DNA of 56,878 bases, taken from NCBI GenBank assembly GCA_919902495.1, contig CAKKRC010000043.1, forward strand, positions 1 through 56,878. Reading direction: 5' to 3'. Numbering within the stretch: the stretch's first letter is position 1; the number at the start of each line of letters is the position of its first letter. The position numbers and the translations under genes were made by a program. Positions 1 to 7,810 of the stretch are shown piece by piece. This DNA comes from Nitrospiria bacterium. Its GTDB lineage: Bacteria > Nitrospirota > UBA9217. Under the pieces are notes generated by a model. That model made no database searches. It saw only the letters and a list, made by a program, of their open reading frames with translations, and had not been told where the DNA came from.

Positions 1-127
1 TTGCCCGGCAGGCATGACAGCAGAAGGTATTGCGGCCCGCGGGATAGTCATCGTGCACCGCATCCTGCACGGTAACCGGCAGAAGGCAATGGTCACAGTT
101 CACTGAATGAGCCGCCTGCGTCGCCAT
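1..127 (-). CDS. ccoI: Heavy-metal P-type ATPase, CcoI-like, N-terminal fragment
   Basis: The 42 codons seen start with ATG at 125-127, one base after the ccoG stop, and run off the window edge. The fragment has a CDHC motif at residues 11-14 and an FCCHAC motif at residues 35-40. This paired-cysteine metal-binding domain is typical of the N terminus of CcoI/FixI copper ATPases, which supply copper to the cbb3 oxidase. Position directly after ccoG in the oxidase operon supports that role. The transport domain lies outside the window, so a general copper exporter cannot be excluded. Confidence 0.75.
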   Translation of the reverse strand, partial: MATQAAHSVNCDHCLLPVTVQDAVHDDYPAGRNTFCCHACRA

Positions 128-128
128 A

Positions 129-1379
129 TCAGATATCAACTCCCTTGTCCGAACGTTCGGGATAGATGAACGGAGCCTCCTGGCCTATCCTGATCTCTTT
201 CGATAGGGCATTGGTAAGGGTGAAGCGCAGCCGTGTCGTGCGCACGGAAAGATTCTGTCTCTTGGCGAACACATAGACCCGCAAAGAAACGGAGCTGTTC
301 GGTGGAATGCGGAACGGGTTCTGGGTAATGACCAGATCCGCATCCTTGATGCCTGTTATGCTGAGCTGATAGATCCCCGGCGACAGGCTCCGGTTCTCGA
401 TCAACAGGCTGTATGCGTTCAATATATTCCCTTGCACGCCGATCTGGTGATAACTTTGCCTTTCGTCCCGGACAACCCAGAAGTCAACAGGCACCCGGAT
501 ATATATCTGATACAGGAACAGGACCGCAATGGTGGAGAACAGGAGCGAAAGCAACAGTACGCGCGGCCGGGGCTTTGCCTGACCGGCATGATCCCCGTAT
601 CCTCTCTGGTAGTTCACCAGCGATCCCTTCGCGTACCGGTCCCTTTGGCGGGAGCACGCATCGACGCACTCGGCGCAATTGATGCACTCCACCTGGAGGC
701 CCTTCCGGATATCGATCCCCGCGGGACAGGTCCTCACGCAGGCCTCACACCCCATGCATTCACCGGAACGCGATGTATCGAACGCTATGGTCAGTGAGCT
801 TTGGTCAAAGAACGCGCTTTGAAAGCGCGCGTACGGACAGACCGAAGCACAGAACCGCTGCCGCACAAATGCCAGATTCAGGTAGATAAGGGTCGAGAAC
901 AAGGCCCACGACCAGAAGGTCCAGGGTCCTACCGACCGTGACCGGACATCGGCCAGGAGATCATAGGGTGAAACGAAATAGGCGATGAGATCAACGGCGA
1001 CAATTGCTGAAAAGACCGCGAGCAGCGTGTGGGAGATCGCTACCCGGAAGATACGGTGGCCGCTGAACCATGCGGCTATCCTTTCGATGGACCGCGAAAA
1101 GTCCGAGAGGATGGTCTGGGGACACATCCAGCCGCACCAGATACGACCATAGAGCACGGTGAACAGCATGACCCCGATGGTGAACAGGAGGAGAACAAGA
1201 AGGAAGAAATAGGCCTCGCTGACCCAAATGACCGAACCGAAGAAGTACAGTTTGATCGTGGGGACATCGAATCGAAGGGCGCTTTCGCCCCCTACACGGA
1301 CAAAAGGCAGTCCCACCATCAGGACTGCCTGCGTCCACGCTGCCGCCGTGCGCCAGGCGCGGAAAGTGAATCGTCCCAT
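129..1379 (-). CDS. ccoG: Cytochrome c oxidase accessory protein CcoG (FixG/RdxA)
   Basis: This 416-residue membrane ferredoxin matches CcoG, the cupric reductase that helps assemble cbb3 oxidase copper. Predicted membrane segments lie near residues 13-28, 57-78, 115-137, 155-172 and 274-292. A WCGWMCP motif sits at residues 81-87. Two [4Fe-4S] motifs follow: C208, C211, C214, C218 and C232, C235, C238, C242. The C-terminal part, about 300-416, is the Ig-like FixG domain. Length is a little under the usual 450-480. The start lies seven bases after the ccoP stop, and the gene belongs to the oxidase operon. Confidence 0.93.
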   Translation of the reverse strand: MGRFTFRAWRTAAAWTQAVLMVGLPFVRVGGESALRFDVPTIKLYFFGSVIWVSEAYFFLLVLLLFTIGVMLFTVLYGRIWCGWMCPQTILSDFSRSIERIAAWFSGHRIFRVAISHTLLAVFSAIVAVDLIAYFVSPYDLLADVRSRSVGPWTFWSWALFSTLIYLNLAFVRQRFCASVCPYARFQSAFFDQSSLTIAFDTSRSGECMGCEACVRTCPAGIDIRKGLQVECINCAECVDACSRQRDRYAKGSLVNYQRGYGDHAGQAKPRPRVLLLSLLFSTIAVLFLYQIYIRVPVDFWVVRDERQSYHQIGVQGNILNAYSLLIENRSLSPGIYQLSITGIKDADLVITQNPFRIPPNSSVSLRVYVFAKRQNLSVRTTRLRFTLTNALSKEIRIGQEAPFIYPERSDKGVDI

Positions 1380-1385
1380 ACCGGC

Positions 1386-1865
1386 CTACTTGGTATGTCG
1401 GAAGAAGACGTAATGAGCCACGGCGCGTACCTTCTCCGCGCCGAGCTGTTTCCCGAAGCCGGGCATGCCGTTCTGTGTCCCGTCCGTTACGACGCGAACA
1501 TGGTCGGCAAGGGTACTGCCATAGATGAACTTGGGGCCCGTGAGCGCCGGACCGATGCCGCCTTCGAGATTCTCGCCGTGGCACATGGCGCAATCGGACT
1601 TGTAGATATCAGGACCCTTGTCCGCCTTGCCCCCTTCAGACGCACCTGATGCCACTTCCTTCACCTCATGGGTGATGACCGCCTTCTTGTGCAACTCCAT
1701 TTTGCGTTCGTATTGTCCGGCCTGGGTCCACCCCGTTGTCTGCGGCATATACCGATACAGATAGATAAGGCCGAAAAGGATCAGCACCATGAAAAGGACC
1801 GCCATGCCAAGAGGCATTTTGTTTTTCCCCTCTTCCCGTTCCTTGATCCCGTCGAATTCTCCCAT
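1386..1865 (-). CDS. ccoP: cbb3 oxidase subunit III, monoheme CcoP-like cytochrome c
   Basis: The 159-residue protein has a cytoplasmic N terminus, one membrane segment at about residues 18-39 and a periplasmic c-type cytochrome domain. The single heme site is CAMCH at residues 92-96, with a likely methionine ligand at M134. It would carry electrons to the CcoN/CcoO core. CcoP is usually diheme and about 300 residues, so this is a half-size, monoheme version. AGGAG lies seven bases before the ATG. A 189-bp gap holding an intergenic repeat separates it from ccoQ upstream. Confidence 0.88.
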   Translation of the reverse strand: MGEFDGIKEREEGKNKMPLGMAVLFMVLILFGLIYLYRYMPQTTGWTQAGQYERKMELHKKAVITHEVKEVASGASEGGKADKGPDIYKSDCAMCHGENLEGGIGPALTGPKFIYGSTLADHVRVVTDGTQNGMPGFGKQLGAEKVRAVAHYVFFRHTK

Positions 1866-1942
1866 GACAGTTCTCCTGTTGAGGCGGTAGCAGACGTTCT
1901 TATTACCAGCTGGTTGTTAAAAGCATCTCTTTCAGCCTAACT

Positions 1943-2015
1943 CGTCATCCCCGTGAAAACGGGGATCCAGTAACAGTAATGAGATACCTGGATTCCCGCC
2001 TGCGCGGGAATGACG
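1943..2015. repeat. Intergenic hairpin repeat, copy 1
   Basis: The arms CCCCGTGAAAACGGGG and TTCCCGCCTGCGCGGGAA are each small hairpins, bounded by GTCATCC on one side and its near-complement GGAATGACG on the other. A second copy lies at 53239-53309. It sits inside the cco operon between ccoQ and ccoP, in the region that would be transcribed. Similar repeats are common between genes in proteobacteria and environmental genomes. Confidence 0.85.
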
Positions 2016-2054
2016 AAAAAGGAAACGGAGAATAATTTTTCAACTGCTTGTTAC

Positions 2055-2195
2055 TTAATCGTCATCCAGCATGCGGTACTTCGGCGACTCAACGCGGTCC
2101 TTGCGTTTGCTGCGGAAGAAATAGACCATGACAGCGGCAAGTACCAGTGCCAGGATCGCGGTGAAGCCGAAATAGAGCCAGGCCTTGAATGTCAT
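2055..2195 (-). CDS. ccoQ: CcoQ/FixQ-like small cbb3 oxidase subunit
   Basis: This 46-codon ORF starts with ATG at 2193-2195, one base after the ccoO stop. It has a single hydrophobic segment at about residues 4-26, followed by a basic, then acidic tail ending in DDD. Size, topology and the place between ccoO and ccoP match CcoQ, a small membrane protein that stabilises the oxidase. Sequence conservation in this family is weak, so the call rests mostly on context. Confidence 0.8.
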   Translation of the reverse strand: MTFKAWLYFGFTAILALVLAAVMVYFFRSKRKDRVESPKYRMLDDD

Positions 2196-2196
2196 A

Positions 2197-2769
2197 TTAC
2201 GGTTTCAGCTCCCTGCCCAGGCGCATGAGGTAAGCAACCAGAGCGTCCATTTCCGTCTTGCCCTCAAGCACCTTGATATCGTCGGTCGTATAAGGATATC
2301 CCAGGACCTTCATCTTCTTCTCCGCGTAGCGCCTGTCCAACTTGGCGTCTGCAAGCCATGCGTACGCCGGCATGTTCGATTGCGGGTATATGCTCTGGGG
2401 GTTCTTCATGTGCTGGTAGTGCCAGGCAGCGGGATACTTCCTGCCGACCCGTGCCAGGTCCGGCCCCGTTCTCTTTGACCCCCAGAGATGCGGCCGGTCA
2501 ATGGCCGACTCTGCCAGCGTCGAAGGCGGGCCATACCGGGCCGTTTCGAAGGGAAGCGGACGGACGATCTGGGAATGACAGTTATTGCACCCTTCCCGGA
2601 TATAGATGTCCCTTCCCTCAACCTCAAGCGGCTTGTACGGAATGACCTTGTCCGTGTCAGGAACAACGGTCCCGACAAAGAGCGGAATGAAGGTTGTCAG
2701 CAGCGTACCCACCATGATCGCCAGGACTGCCAGAAGCATGAAGGTTACCGGTTTTTTATCGATGCTCAT
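2197..2769 (-). CDS. ccoO: cbb3 oxidase subunit II, monoheme cytochrome CcoO
   Basis: The 190-residue protein has one N-terminal membrane anchor at about residues 9-33 and a periplasmic heme domain. The heme c site is CNNCH at residues 61-65, with the family motif HSQIVRP right after it. A methionine ligand is probable in the SNMPAY segment near residue 155. CcoO relays electrons from CcoP or soluble cytochromes to CcoN. AGGAG lies six bases before the ATG, and ccoN lies 30 bases upstream. Confidence 0.95.
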   Translation of the reverse strand: MSIDKKPVTFMLLAVLAIMVGTLLTTFIPLFVGTVVPDTDKVIPYKPLEVEGRDIYIREGCNNCHSQIVRPLPFETARYGPPSTLAESAIDRPHLWGSKRTGPDLARVGRKYPAAWHYQHMKNPQSIYPQSNMPAYAWLADAKLDRRYAEKKMKVLGYPYTTDDIKVLEGKTEMDALVAYLMRLGRELKP

Positions 2770-2799
2770 CGTCGTCTCCTACGTATTGATCAGCCCTTG

Positions 2800-4197
2800 T
2801 CAGGCACGCTGTGCGGCAGGGGCGTTGCGAATGGTCTGCAGGATGTTGTACACGAACACCAGGAAGCCGGCAAAGAAAATGACGCCTCCCAGCGTCCGCA
2901 TGTTCCAAAAGGGATAATTGGGCGTCAGGGTCTGGATGAAGTTCGCATAGACCAGGCCTCCATCTGTATCCACGGCCTGCCACATGGCGCCCTGCCGGAT
3001 GCCCGTGATCCACATGGTCACGGAGTAGATCAACTGGCCTACCAGGACGAGCCAGAAATGCAGGTTTGCGAGCTTGATGCTGTAGATCTCGGTGTTATAG
3101 ATCCGCGGCAGCATGTAGTAGAATCCCGCGGACACGGTCATGGTCACCCATCCCATGGTGCCCATGTGCACATGACCCGGGACCCAATCCGTATAATGGA
3201 TGAGCGCGCTGAACGCGCGGATCGCCTGACTGGGCCCCTGAATGGTCTGGAGGCCGTAGAACGTTATCCCCAGAACAATGAACTTCACGAGATAGTTGCT
3301 CCGCATCTGCTCCCACTGCCCGTTCAGGGTCCCATACCCGTTGATCACCGAAGCCCAGGACGGCGCAATAAGGAAAATGCTGAAGGCGATGGCGACGGTC
3401 TGGATCCAGTCGGGCAGCGGGGTGTATACGAGGTGGTGCGCGCCGGTCCAGAGGTAAGCGAATACCAGCGACCAGAAGCCGACGATGGAAAGCCGGTGGC
3501 TGTAGAGCGGCGCTCCGGACGATTTTGGAAGAATGTAATAGAAAACGGCGAGGGGGATGGTGGTGAACACGAACGCAACGGCATTGTGACCGAACCACCA
3601 CTGCACATTGGCATCATTGGCGCCTGCGTATGCAGAATAGGATTTGAACAGGGACACCGGGACCGCAATGTTGTTGCCGATATAGACGATCGCCACGCCG
3701 ACCACGGTAGCCAGGATATACCAGAGCGACACATACATCTGCTCTTCCTTCCGTTTCATGATCGTAGCTATGATGTTGATCGAGAACAGGACCCAGAGGA
3801 TAACAACGCCTATGTCCAGCGGCCACTCAAGCTCGGAATATTCCTTGCTCTGGCTCATGCCGGCGAACAGGGACAATGCCGCGAGAACGATGGCGATGTT
3901 GAAGATGTAGAGCGTGAACCTCGCCAGTCCGGGATAGGCCAGCGGGACCCGCCCCAGGCGCTGAACGAGATAGAAAAAAAGGCTGAAGGCCGCAGGGACC
4001 GTGAATCCGTAGATCAACGCGTTCGTATGGATCGGACGCAGTCTGCCGTAGGTCAACCATGAGGTGAGATTGAACTGGGGATAAACGAGCTGGATAGATA
4101 TGAGGATACCGACGAGCAATCCTACGATCGCCCAGAAGAGAGATGAAAGAGCAAATCCTTTTACAGCATCGTATTCATACCCGATCTCGTTCGCCAT
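2800..4197 (-). CDS. ccoN: cbb3 cytochrome c oxidase catalytic subunit I CcoN
   Basis: The 465-residue, roughly 12-helix heme-copper oxidase subunit reduces oxygen to water at a heme b3-CuB centre, working well at low oxygen. Conserved histidines are visible: H57 for low-spin heme, H204 plus H254/H255 as likely CuB ligands, and H342/H344 for the two hemes. Length is normal. GAGGA lies eight bases before the ATG. The gene follows rrf2 by 46 bases, so oxidase transcription is probably under that regulator. Confidence 0.97.
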   Translation of the reverse strand: MANEIGYEYDAVKGFALSSLFWAIVGLLVGILISIQLVYPQFNLTSWLTYGRLRPIHTNALIYGFTVPAAFSLFFYLVQRLGRVPLAYPGLARFTLYIFNIAIVLAALSLFAGMSQSKEYSELEWPLDIGVVILWVLFSINIIATIMKRKEEQMYVSLWYILATVVGVAIVYIGNNIAVPVSLFKSYSAYAGANDANVQWWFGHNAVAFVFTTIPLAVFYYILPKSSGAPLYSHRLSIVGFWSLVFAYLWTGAHHLVYTPLPDWIQTVAIAFSIFLIAPSWASVINGYGTLNGQWEQMRSNYLVKFIVLGITFYGLQTIQGPSQAIRAFSALIHYTDWVPGHVHMGTMGWVTMTVSAGFYYMLPRIYNTEIYSIKLANLHFWLVLVGQLIYSVTMWITGIRQGAMWQAVDTDGGLVYANFIQTLTPNYPFWNMRTLGGVIFFAGFLVFVYNILQTIRNAPAAQRA

Positions 4198-4243
4198 ATG
4201 CTGGTTCCTCGTTACGGTGAGATGAATGGAGCGTCAAATGGGT

Positions 4244-4651
4244 TCAAGTTTTCTGACGGGAAAGTTCCTCGAAGTTGGACTTTTTCAGGACCTCGATGAC
4301 CTTTGACTGCACGCTGGCCCAAACCGAATGGACCGGGCAATTCCGGGAAAAATCGCATTTCTTTTTATCGGACAGGCACAGGTTCATGGCCATCCTGCCT
4401 TCAATGGCCTCCAGGACATCAAGAACGGAGATGTCCTTCGCCTGGCGGGCAAGTGAAAATCCGCCCTTTACTCCCCGATAGGACCGGACGATCTTCGCTT
4501 TGACCAGTTTTTGGAGTATCTTTGCGAGAAAACTGCGGGGGATCTTGTATTGCTCTGAGATCTCGGTGACAAAACTGATCTTTTTGTAGGGCTGCCGCGC
4601 GAGGTACAGAACGCTGCGGATGCCGTAATCGCCTTCCCGGGTGAGTTGCAT
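4244..4651 (-). CDS. Rrf2-family transcriptional regulator with Fe-S cysteines
   Basis: This 135-residue winged-helix regulator has the Rrf2 N terminus (MQLTREGDYGIR) and three cysteines at C92, C99 and C105. Such a triad binds an Fe-S cluster in IscR, NsrR and RsrR, sensing cluster supply, NO or redox state. It is the first gene of the cco operon, which suggests that it controls oxidase expression in response to oxygen, NO or Fe-S status. The start codon has no Shine-Dalgarno sequence; a good promoter ends six bases upstream, so the mRNA is probably leaderless. Confidence 0.9.
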   Translation of the reverse strand: MQLTREGDYGIRSVLYLARQPYKKISFVTEISEQYKIPRSFLAKILQKLVKAKIVRSYRGVKGGFSLARQAKDISVLDVLEAIEGRMAMNLCLSDKKKCDFSRNCPVHSVWASVQSKVIEVLKKSNFEELSRQKT

Positions 4652-4657
4652 GGTTAA

Positions 4658-4685
4658 ACTATAGCAAACCCCGCGGTATTGTCAA
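4658..4685 (-). promoter_or_regulatory. Sigma-70 promoter of rrf2-cco operon
   Basis: TTGACA at 4680-4685 and TATAGT at 4658-4663 are separated by 16 bases. The -10 box ends six bases before the rrf2 ATG, so transcription should start at or next to the start codon. Confidence 0.75.
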
Positions 4686-4731
4686 GTGAATATACGGGAC
4701 TACATTTATCCGATAAGAGATACCTCGCAGG

Positions 4732-4761
4732 ATGACCGCGGCGGTTATTTTATGCTATACT
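4732..4761 (+). promoter_or_regulatory. Extended -10 promoter of the 4790 lipoprotein gene
   Basis: TGCTATACT at 4753-4761 gives an extended -10 box. ATGACC at 4732-4737 is a weak -35 at 18 bases. A GGGAGGT Shine-Dalgarno sequence follows before the ATG at 4790, so this gene has an ordinary leader. Confidence 0.55.
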
Positions 4762-4789
4762 GATGCCTATTCTGAACCGGGAGGTAACC

Positions 4790-5707
4790 ATGCGTCCTAT
4801 CATCGTCGTCTGCTGTTCGATCGCACTGCTTGTTTCGCTGACCGCCTGTCCCACAAAAAAAGAAGGAGCGATAGAAGGTGTGGTCGTCCCGCCATCCGCA
4901 GGGGTCCGCATTGCGGTGATGCAGCAAGGCAAGGCCATTACATCGGTGGAGGTGAACGCGCAGGACGGGAAGTTCAGGACATCACTGCCGGCAGGGACCT
5001 ATGATATCAAGGTGACCGCGCCCTCCTCCCCTTTTCCCCTGGCTCTTCCCGGCATCGTCGTGAAGCCCTCGGAAACGACAGTACTATCGCCGATCACACT
5101 GGCCCCCTCGAAGGGATCTGCGGTGATAACCGGCAAGATCAAGGCAACTGCCGCGGGAACACGCGTAGCACTCCTCGCCGAAGGTGTTGAACGGGCCTCT
5201 GTCAACGCCTCCAGCGAGGGCAGGTATGAGTTCGAGGGGATCCCGGCAGGACGCTATACCCTGCAGGTCAGCTCTCCGGGATACGCCAATGATTCCGCTG
5301 CGATCGGCATCTCGGATGACCAGCGGGTGACCAAGGATATGCGCCTTCTGTATATCACCGCGATCGAAGGCATTGACTGGAGCGCCGGAAAGATCCGGTC
5401 GCGAGGGATCGGTCTTCCTCCCAAACAAGCGCCCACGCCGACCGTGAAGCGGGAAATGGCAAAACGGGCCGCTGTCGCCGACGCCGAACGCAATCTGCTC
5501 AGGATCATCGAGTTGATCAATGTCGGACCGGACCAGAAGTTCATCGAAGCGCTCGGAGAAAAGACCTATACGCAGAAGCTCCAGGGTTATCTGCAGGGGT
5601 ACCGGATCGCCACCGAGCGGGACATGGATGGCGGTAAGATCGAGGTCGAACTGGAGCTGCCGCTTACCGGACCGGACGGTTTGTCATCTTATCTTCAACC
5701 GTACTAG
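4790..5707 (+). CDS. Lipoprotein with two regulatory-type beta domains and an LPP20-like domain
   Basis: The start is ATG 4790, with GGGAGGT four bases upstream. The protein has 305 residues with a lipobox LTAC, acylated at C20. Two carboxypeptidase-regulatory-like beta-sandwich repeats lie at about 25-105 and 110-187; each ends in a PAG(T/R)Y motif. The C-terminal module at about 195-292 begins IDW-S-x-G and has GIGLPP, then an RAA-x4-A-x-RNLL helix and a DGGKIEV strand. The same pattern occurs in the two exported proteins at 12023 and 15826. Function is unknown; it should sit in the outer or inner membrane facing the periplasm. Confidence 0.8.
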   Translation: MRPIIVVCCSIALLVSLTACPTKKEGAIEGVVVPPSAGVRIAVMQQGKAITSVEVNAQDGKFRTSLPAGTYDIKVTAPSSPFPLALPGIVVKPSETTVLSPITLAPSKGSAVITGKIKATAAGTRVALLAEGVERASVNASSEGRYEFEGIPAGRYTLQVSSPGYANDSAAIGISDDQRVTKDMRLLYITAIEGIDWSAGKIRSRGIGLPPKQAPTPTVKREMAKRAAVADAERNLLRIIELINVGPDQKFIEALGEKTYTQKLQGYLQGYRIATERDMDGGKIEVELELPLTGPDGLSSYLQPY

Positions 5708-5714
5708 ATCCGCT

Positions 5715-6257
5715 ATGGGCAAACTCCGTCCTCCGAAACCCGTCAAGCTTTTCCTCGGCATGATCGCCCGTGAGCCGGAGTTGTTCACGGAGTGTACCCG
5801 GTTGTTCGCTCAGGAATTCGGGCCTGTTGACCTCGTGAGCAGTATTCTGTCTTGGGACCACTCGGAATATTATCGGGAAGAGATGGGGACGGGACTGCTC
5901 AGGATGTTCATCTTCTTCGAGCCTCTTGTCGATCCCGAGCTGCTTGCCGCAGCAAAACACCATTCCATCAGGATCGAAGCCTCATTTTCTGAACCAGCAG
6001 CTGCGGCAGTTCGGCGGAGGATCAACCTGGACCCGGTGTATCTGACCGAAGCGAAGGTTGTCCTTGCTACGACAAAGGACTTTCCCCACCGGATATACAT
6101 CGGGAAAAACATCTACGCAGAATCGACCCTCCATTATCACAAGGTCGGCAGAAGTTTCCAGGCAGTCGAGCATACCTATCCAGATTTCCGAACAGAAACA
6201 TGCCTGAAATTATTCAATGAGGCGAGAAATATATTGCGGGCCAAGTTGTTCCAATGA
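5715..6257 (+). CDS. DUF4416 family protein
   Basis: The 180-residue soluble protein starts seven bases after the lipoprotein stop, so the two are probably co-transcribed. The N-terminal VKLFLGMIA motif, the central SWDHSEYYREEMG segment and the HYHKVGRSFQAVEHTYPDF region match the DUF4416 family as I remember it, found in Nitrospirota and deltaproteobacterial groups. No catalytic function is established for the family. No signal peptide or membrane segment is seen. Confidence 0.8.
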   Translation: MGKLRPPKPVKLFLGMIAREPELFTECTRLFAQEFGPVDLVSSILSWDHSEYYREEMGTGLLRMFIFFEPLVDPELLAAAKHHSIRIEASFSEPAAAAVRRRINLDPVYLTEAKVVLATTKDFPHRIYIGKNIYAESTLHYHKVGRSFQAVEHTYPDFRTETCLKLFNEARNILRAKLFQ

Positions 6258-6289
6258 ACGAGGGATAAGAACGATATCAGGCTTTTCCT

Positions 6290-6811
6290 TCAACCAACCG
6301 CTTGCGTTTTAACCGGATGGCCGACAACATTCGCCAGGCCCGCAACAAAGACCAGGGTGGAATTGATGATATCGGCGGGAATGAACTCATAGACCGGCAG
6401 ATGGATCGTGTCAAAAGGCTTTACATCCTTTGCTACAAAATTGAAGTCGAGCGGGTTCCAGCCGCTGAAATCCTTGATCGCCCTCCGGATCTGCTCCTGA
6501 ACCATTGTTTCGATTATCGGGAACGTGACCTTTCCGGTCTTGAGAAGAAGCGTACCAACCGGAGTGTGGGGGCCGGTCATCTGCTGTTTCAGCACATCCA
6601 GCAGTTCAGCATCGGTCAGCACTGCCTGTTCTACCAGTAGATCGCCGATGGCACGCGTATAAGGGGAAAAGGCCAGAAGGATCCTGCCCTCATGAAAGAA
6701 CAGGGATCCGATATTATTCCCTGATTCAACGACCAGTTCTCCCGTTCGCCCTTCCAGTCCTATCAGGAGAAGAGCATCGTACAGGTTAAAGCCCGATGAA
6801 TTTGCTTTCAT
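6290..6811 (-). CDS. DUF4388 (PATAN-like) domain protein
   Basis: The 173-residue protein has the DUF4388/PATAN pattern: an N-terminal helix, then TGELVVESGN, GSLFFHEGRILLAFSP, GDLLVEQAVLTDAEL and a C-terminal helical part with PVGTLLLKTGKV. PATAN domains often occur with response regulators and type IV pili or gliding systems. A response regulator gene lies 103 bases upstream on the same strand, so the two may act together. The tail beyond residue 150 is hydrophobic and may pack on a partner. The start has only a weak ribosome site. Confidence 0.78.
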   Translation of the reverse strand: MKANSSGFNLYDALLLIGLEGRTGELVVESGNNIGSLFFHEGRILLAFSPYTRAIGDLLVEQAVLTDAELLDVLKQQMTGPHTPVGTLLLKTGKVTFPIIETMVQEQIRRAIKDFSGWNPLDFNFVAKDVKPFDTIHLPVYEFIPADIINSTLVFVAGLANVVGHPVKTQAVG

Positions 6812-6914
6812 AGTGCACCAATTACCATCATAGATTTTTTATCAGCGGGAAGAAGTAAATTTGCGATATGCCAAGGACCTGTCCAGCGGCCGCAGGGAGC
6901 TCTATTCACCTTGT

Positions 6915-7319
6915 CTAACTATTCGCAGATATATCTACCGGTGGATTGCTCCGTTCTGACGAGTCGATCGCTGCCTGTACGACCCTTCCCAGTTCTTTTG
7001 CCTTGATCGGCTTGTTGATATATTCATACACGCCGAGGCTGAGTGATTTCAGGTAAGATTCGACCGCGCCATAGGCCGTCAGAACGATGACCGGCACTGT
7101 CGCGTCCATCTGTCTCAACGCGTTCAGGAATTCGAGCCCATCCATGCCCGGCATCCGATAATCGGTGATCACAAGGTCGATCTTTGCACCATCACGGACA
7201 ACGGAAAGAGCGGCCTGGGCCTCCGTTCTGGCAATAACGGTATATCCAAACCTGTTCAGTATCTCTCCCAGGCTTTTTAATATCTCCAGTTCATCATCTA
7301 CGAGAAGTATCGTTCTCAT
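6915..7319 (-). CDS. Single-domain response regulator
   Basis: The 134-residue protein is a complete CheY-like receiver with no output domain. The acidic pair is D8/D9, the phosphoacceptor is D53, the switch threonine is T81 and the lysine is K103 followed by Pro. All catalytic residues are present, so it should be phosphorylated by a histidine kinase; none is in the window. It may pass the signal to the DUF4388 protein downstream or to another partner. A promoter lies at 7415-7442. Confidence 0.92.
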   Translation of the reverse strand: MRTILLVDDELEILKSLGEILNRFGYTVIARTEAQAALSVVRDGAKIDLVITDYRMPGMDGLEFLNALRQMDATVPVIVLTAYGAVESYLKSLSLGVYEYINKPIKAKELGRVVQAAIDSSERSNPPVDISANS

Positions 7320-7414
7320 GGGACTGTGCCTTCATCCTGAATATGGCCTGATCTTCGTGAGGAATGACATATCTCGAAACAATAGGTATGATCCTGGTGC
7401 TGGGCAACGAGTTA

Positions 7415-7442
7415 AGTATACCCGAGCCGCACGTATTGTCAA
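7415..7442 (-). promoter_or_regulatory. Sigma-70 promoter of response regulator gene
   Basis: TTGACA at 7437-7442 and TATACT at 7415-7420 are 16 bases apart. The predicted leader is about 90 bases. Confidence 0.7.
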
Positions 7443-7577
7443 GATTTGTCGATGATTGTATCAAGGTTTAATTGATCGCTGTTCAAACTGAGCGCGTAGC
7501 AGGTAATCGAGGCAACTTATTCGCATGACAGAGAAAGAAGCATTTACTTCGATGGCCTGTAATAAACCCTGGCTTTA

Positions 7578-7742
7578 TTACTTTGAAACCATACCGCCGG
7601 GCAGCCGCACCGAGATCGCTGCCTCGATTCTCATCCTGTCGTGTTCGCTCAGAACTTCCACTGCCTGCTGAAAAAGCCCGAAGTCACCCCGGAACCCGAG
7701 CATTCCATCAAGATAAGCCAGTGCCGCCTGTTCCCTGCTCAT
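7578..7742 (-). CDS. Small hypothetical protein, 54 residues
   Basis: The ORF starts with ATG at 7740-7742, with AGAGGT seven bases upstream. It lies 68 bases after the dtxR-like gene on the same strand. The product has 54 residues, is helical and soluble in appearance, has no cysteine and ends with a VRLPGGMVSK segment. I do not recognise a family. It does not resemble FeoC. The ribosome site and the protein-like composition support it as a real gene of the fur-feoB-dtxR operon. Confidence 0.5.
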   Translation of the reverse strand: MSREQAALAYLDGMLGFRGDFGLFQQAVEVLSEHDRMRIEAAISVRLPGGMVSK

Positions 7743-7810
7743 TCCGATACCTCTTTTCTTTTGGACCGAGTCAACCGCGCCGGTGTTGCCTTGGCGCCGA
7801 TGATATCAAT

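Noticed and set aside
2488-4062. Long open frame of 524 codons on the plus strand
   Set aside because: It runs antisense through ccoO and ccoN; its Asp/Gly/His/Arg-rich composition is typical of the shadow of a GC-rich membrane protein gene, and no family is seen.
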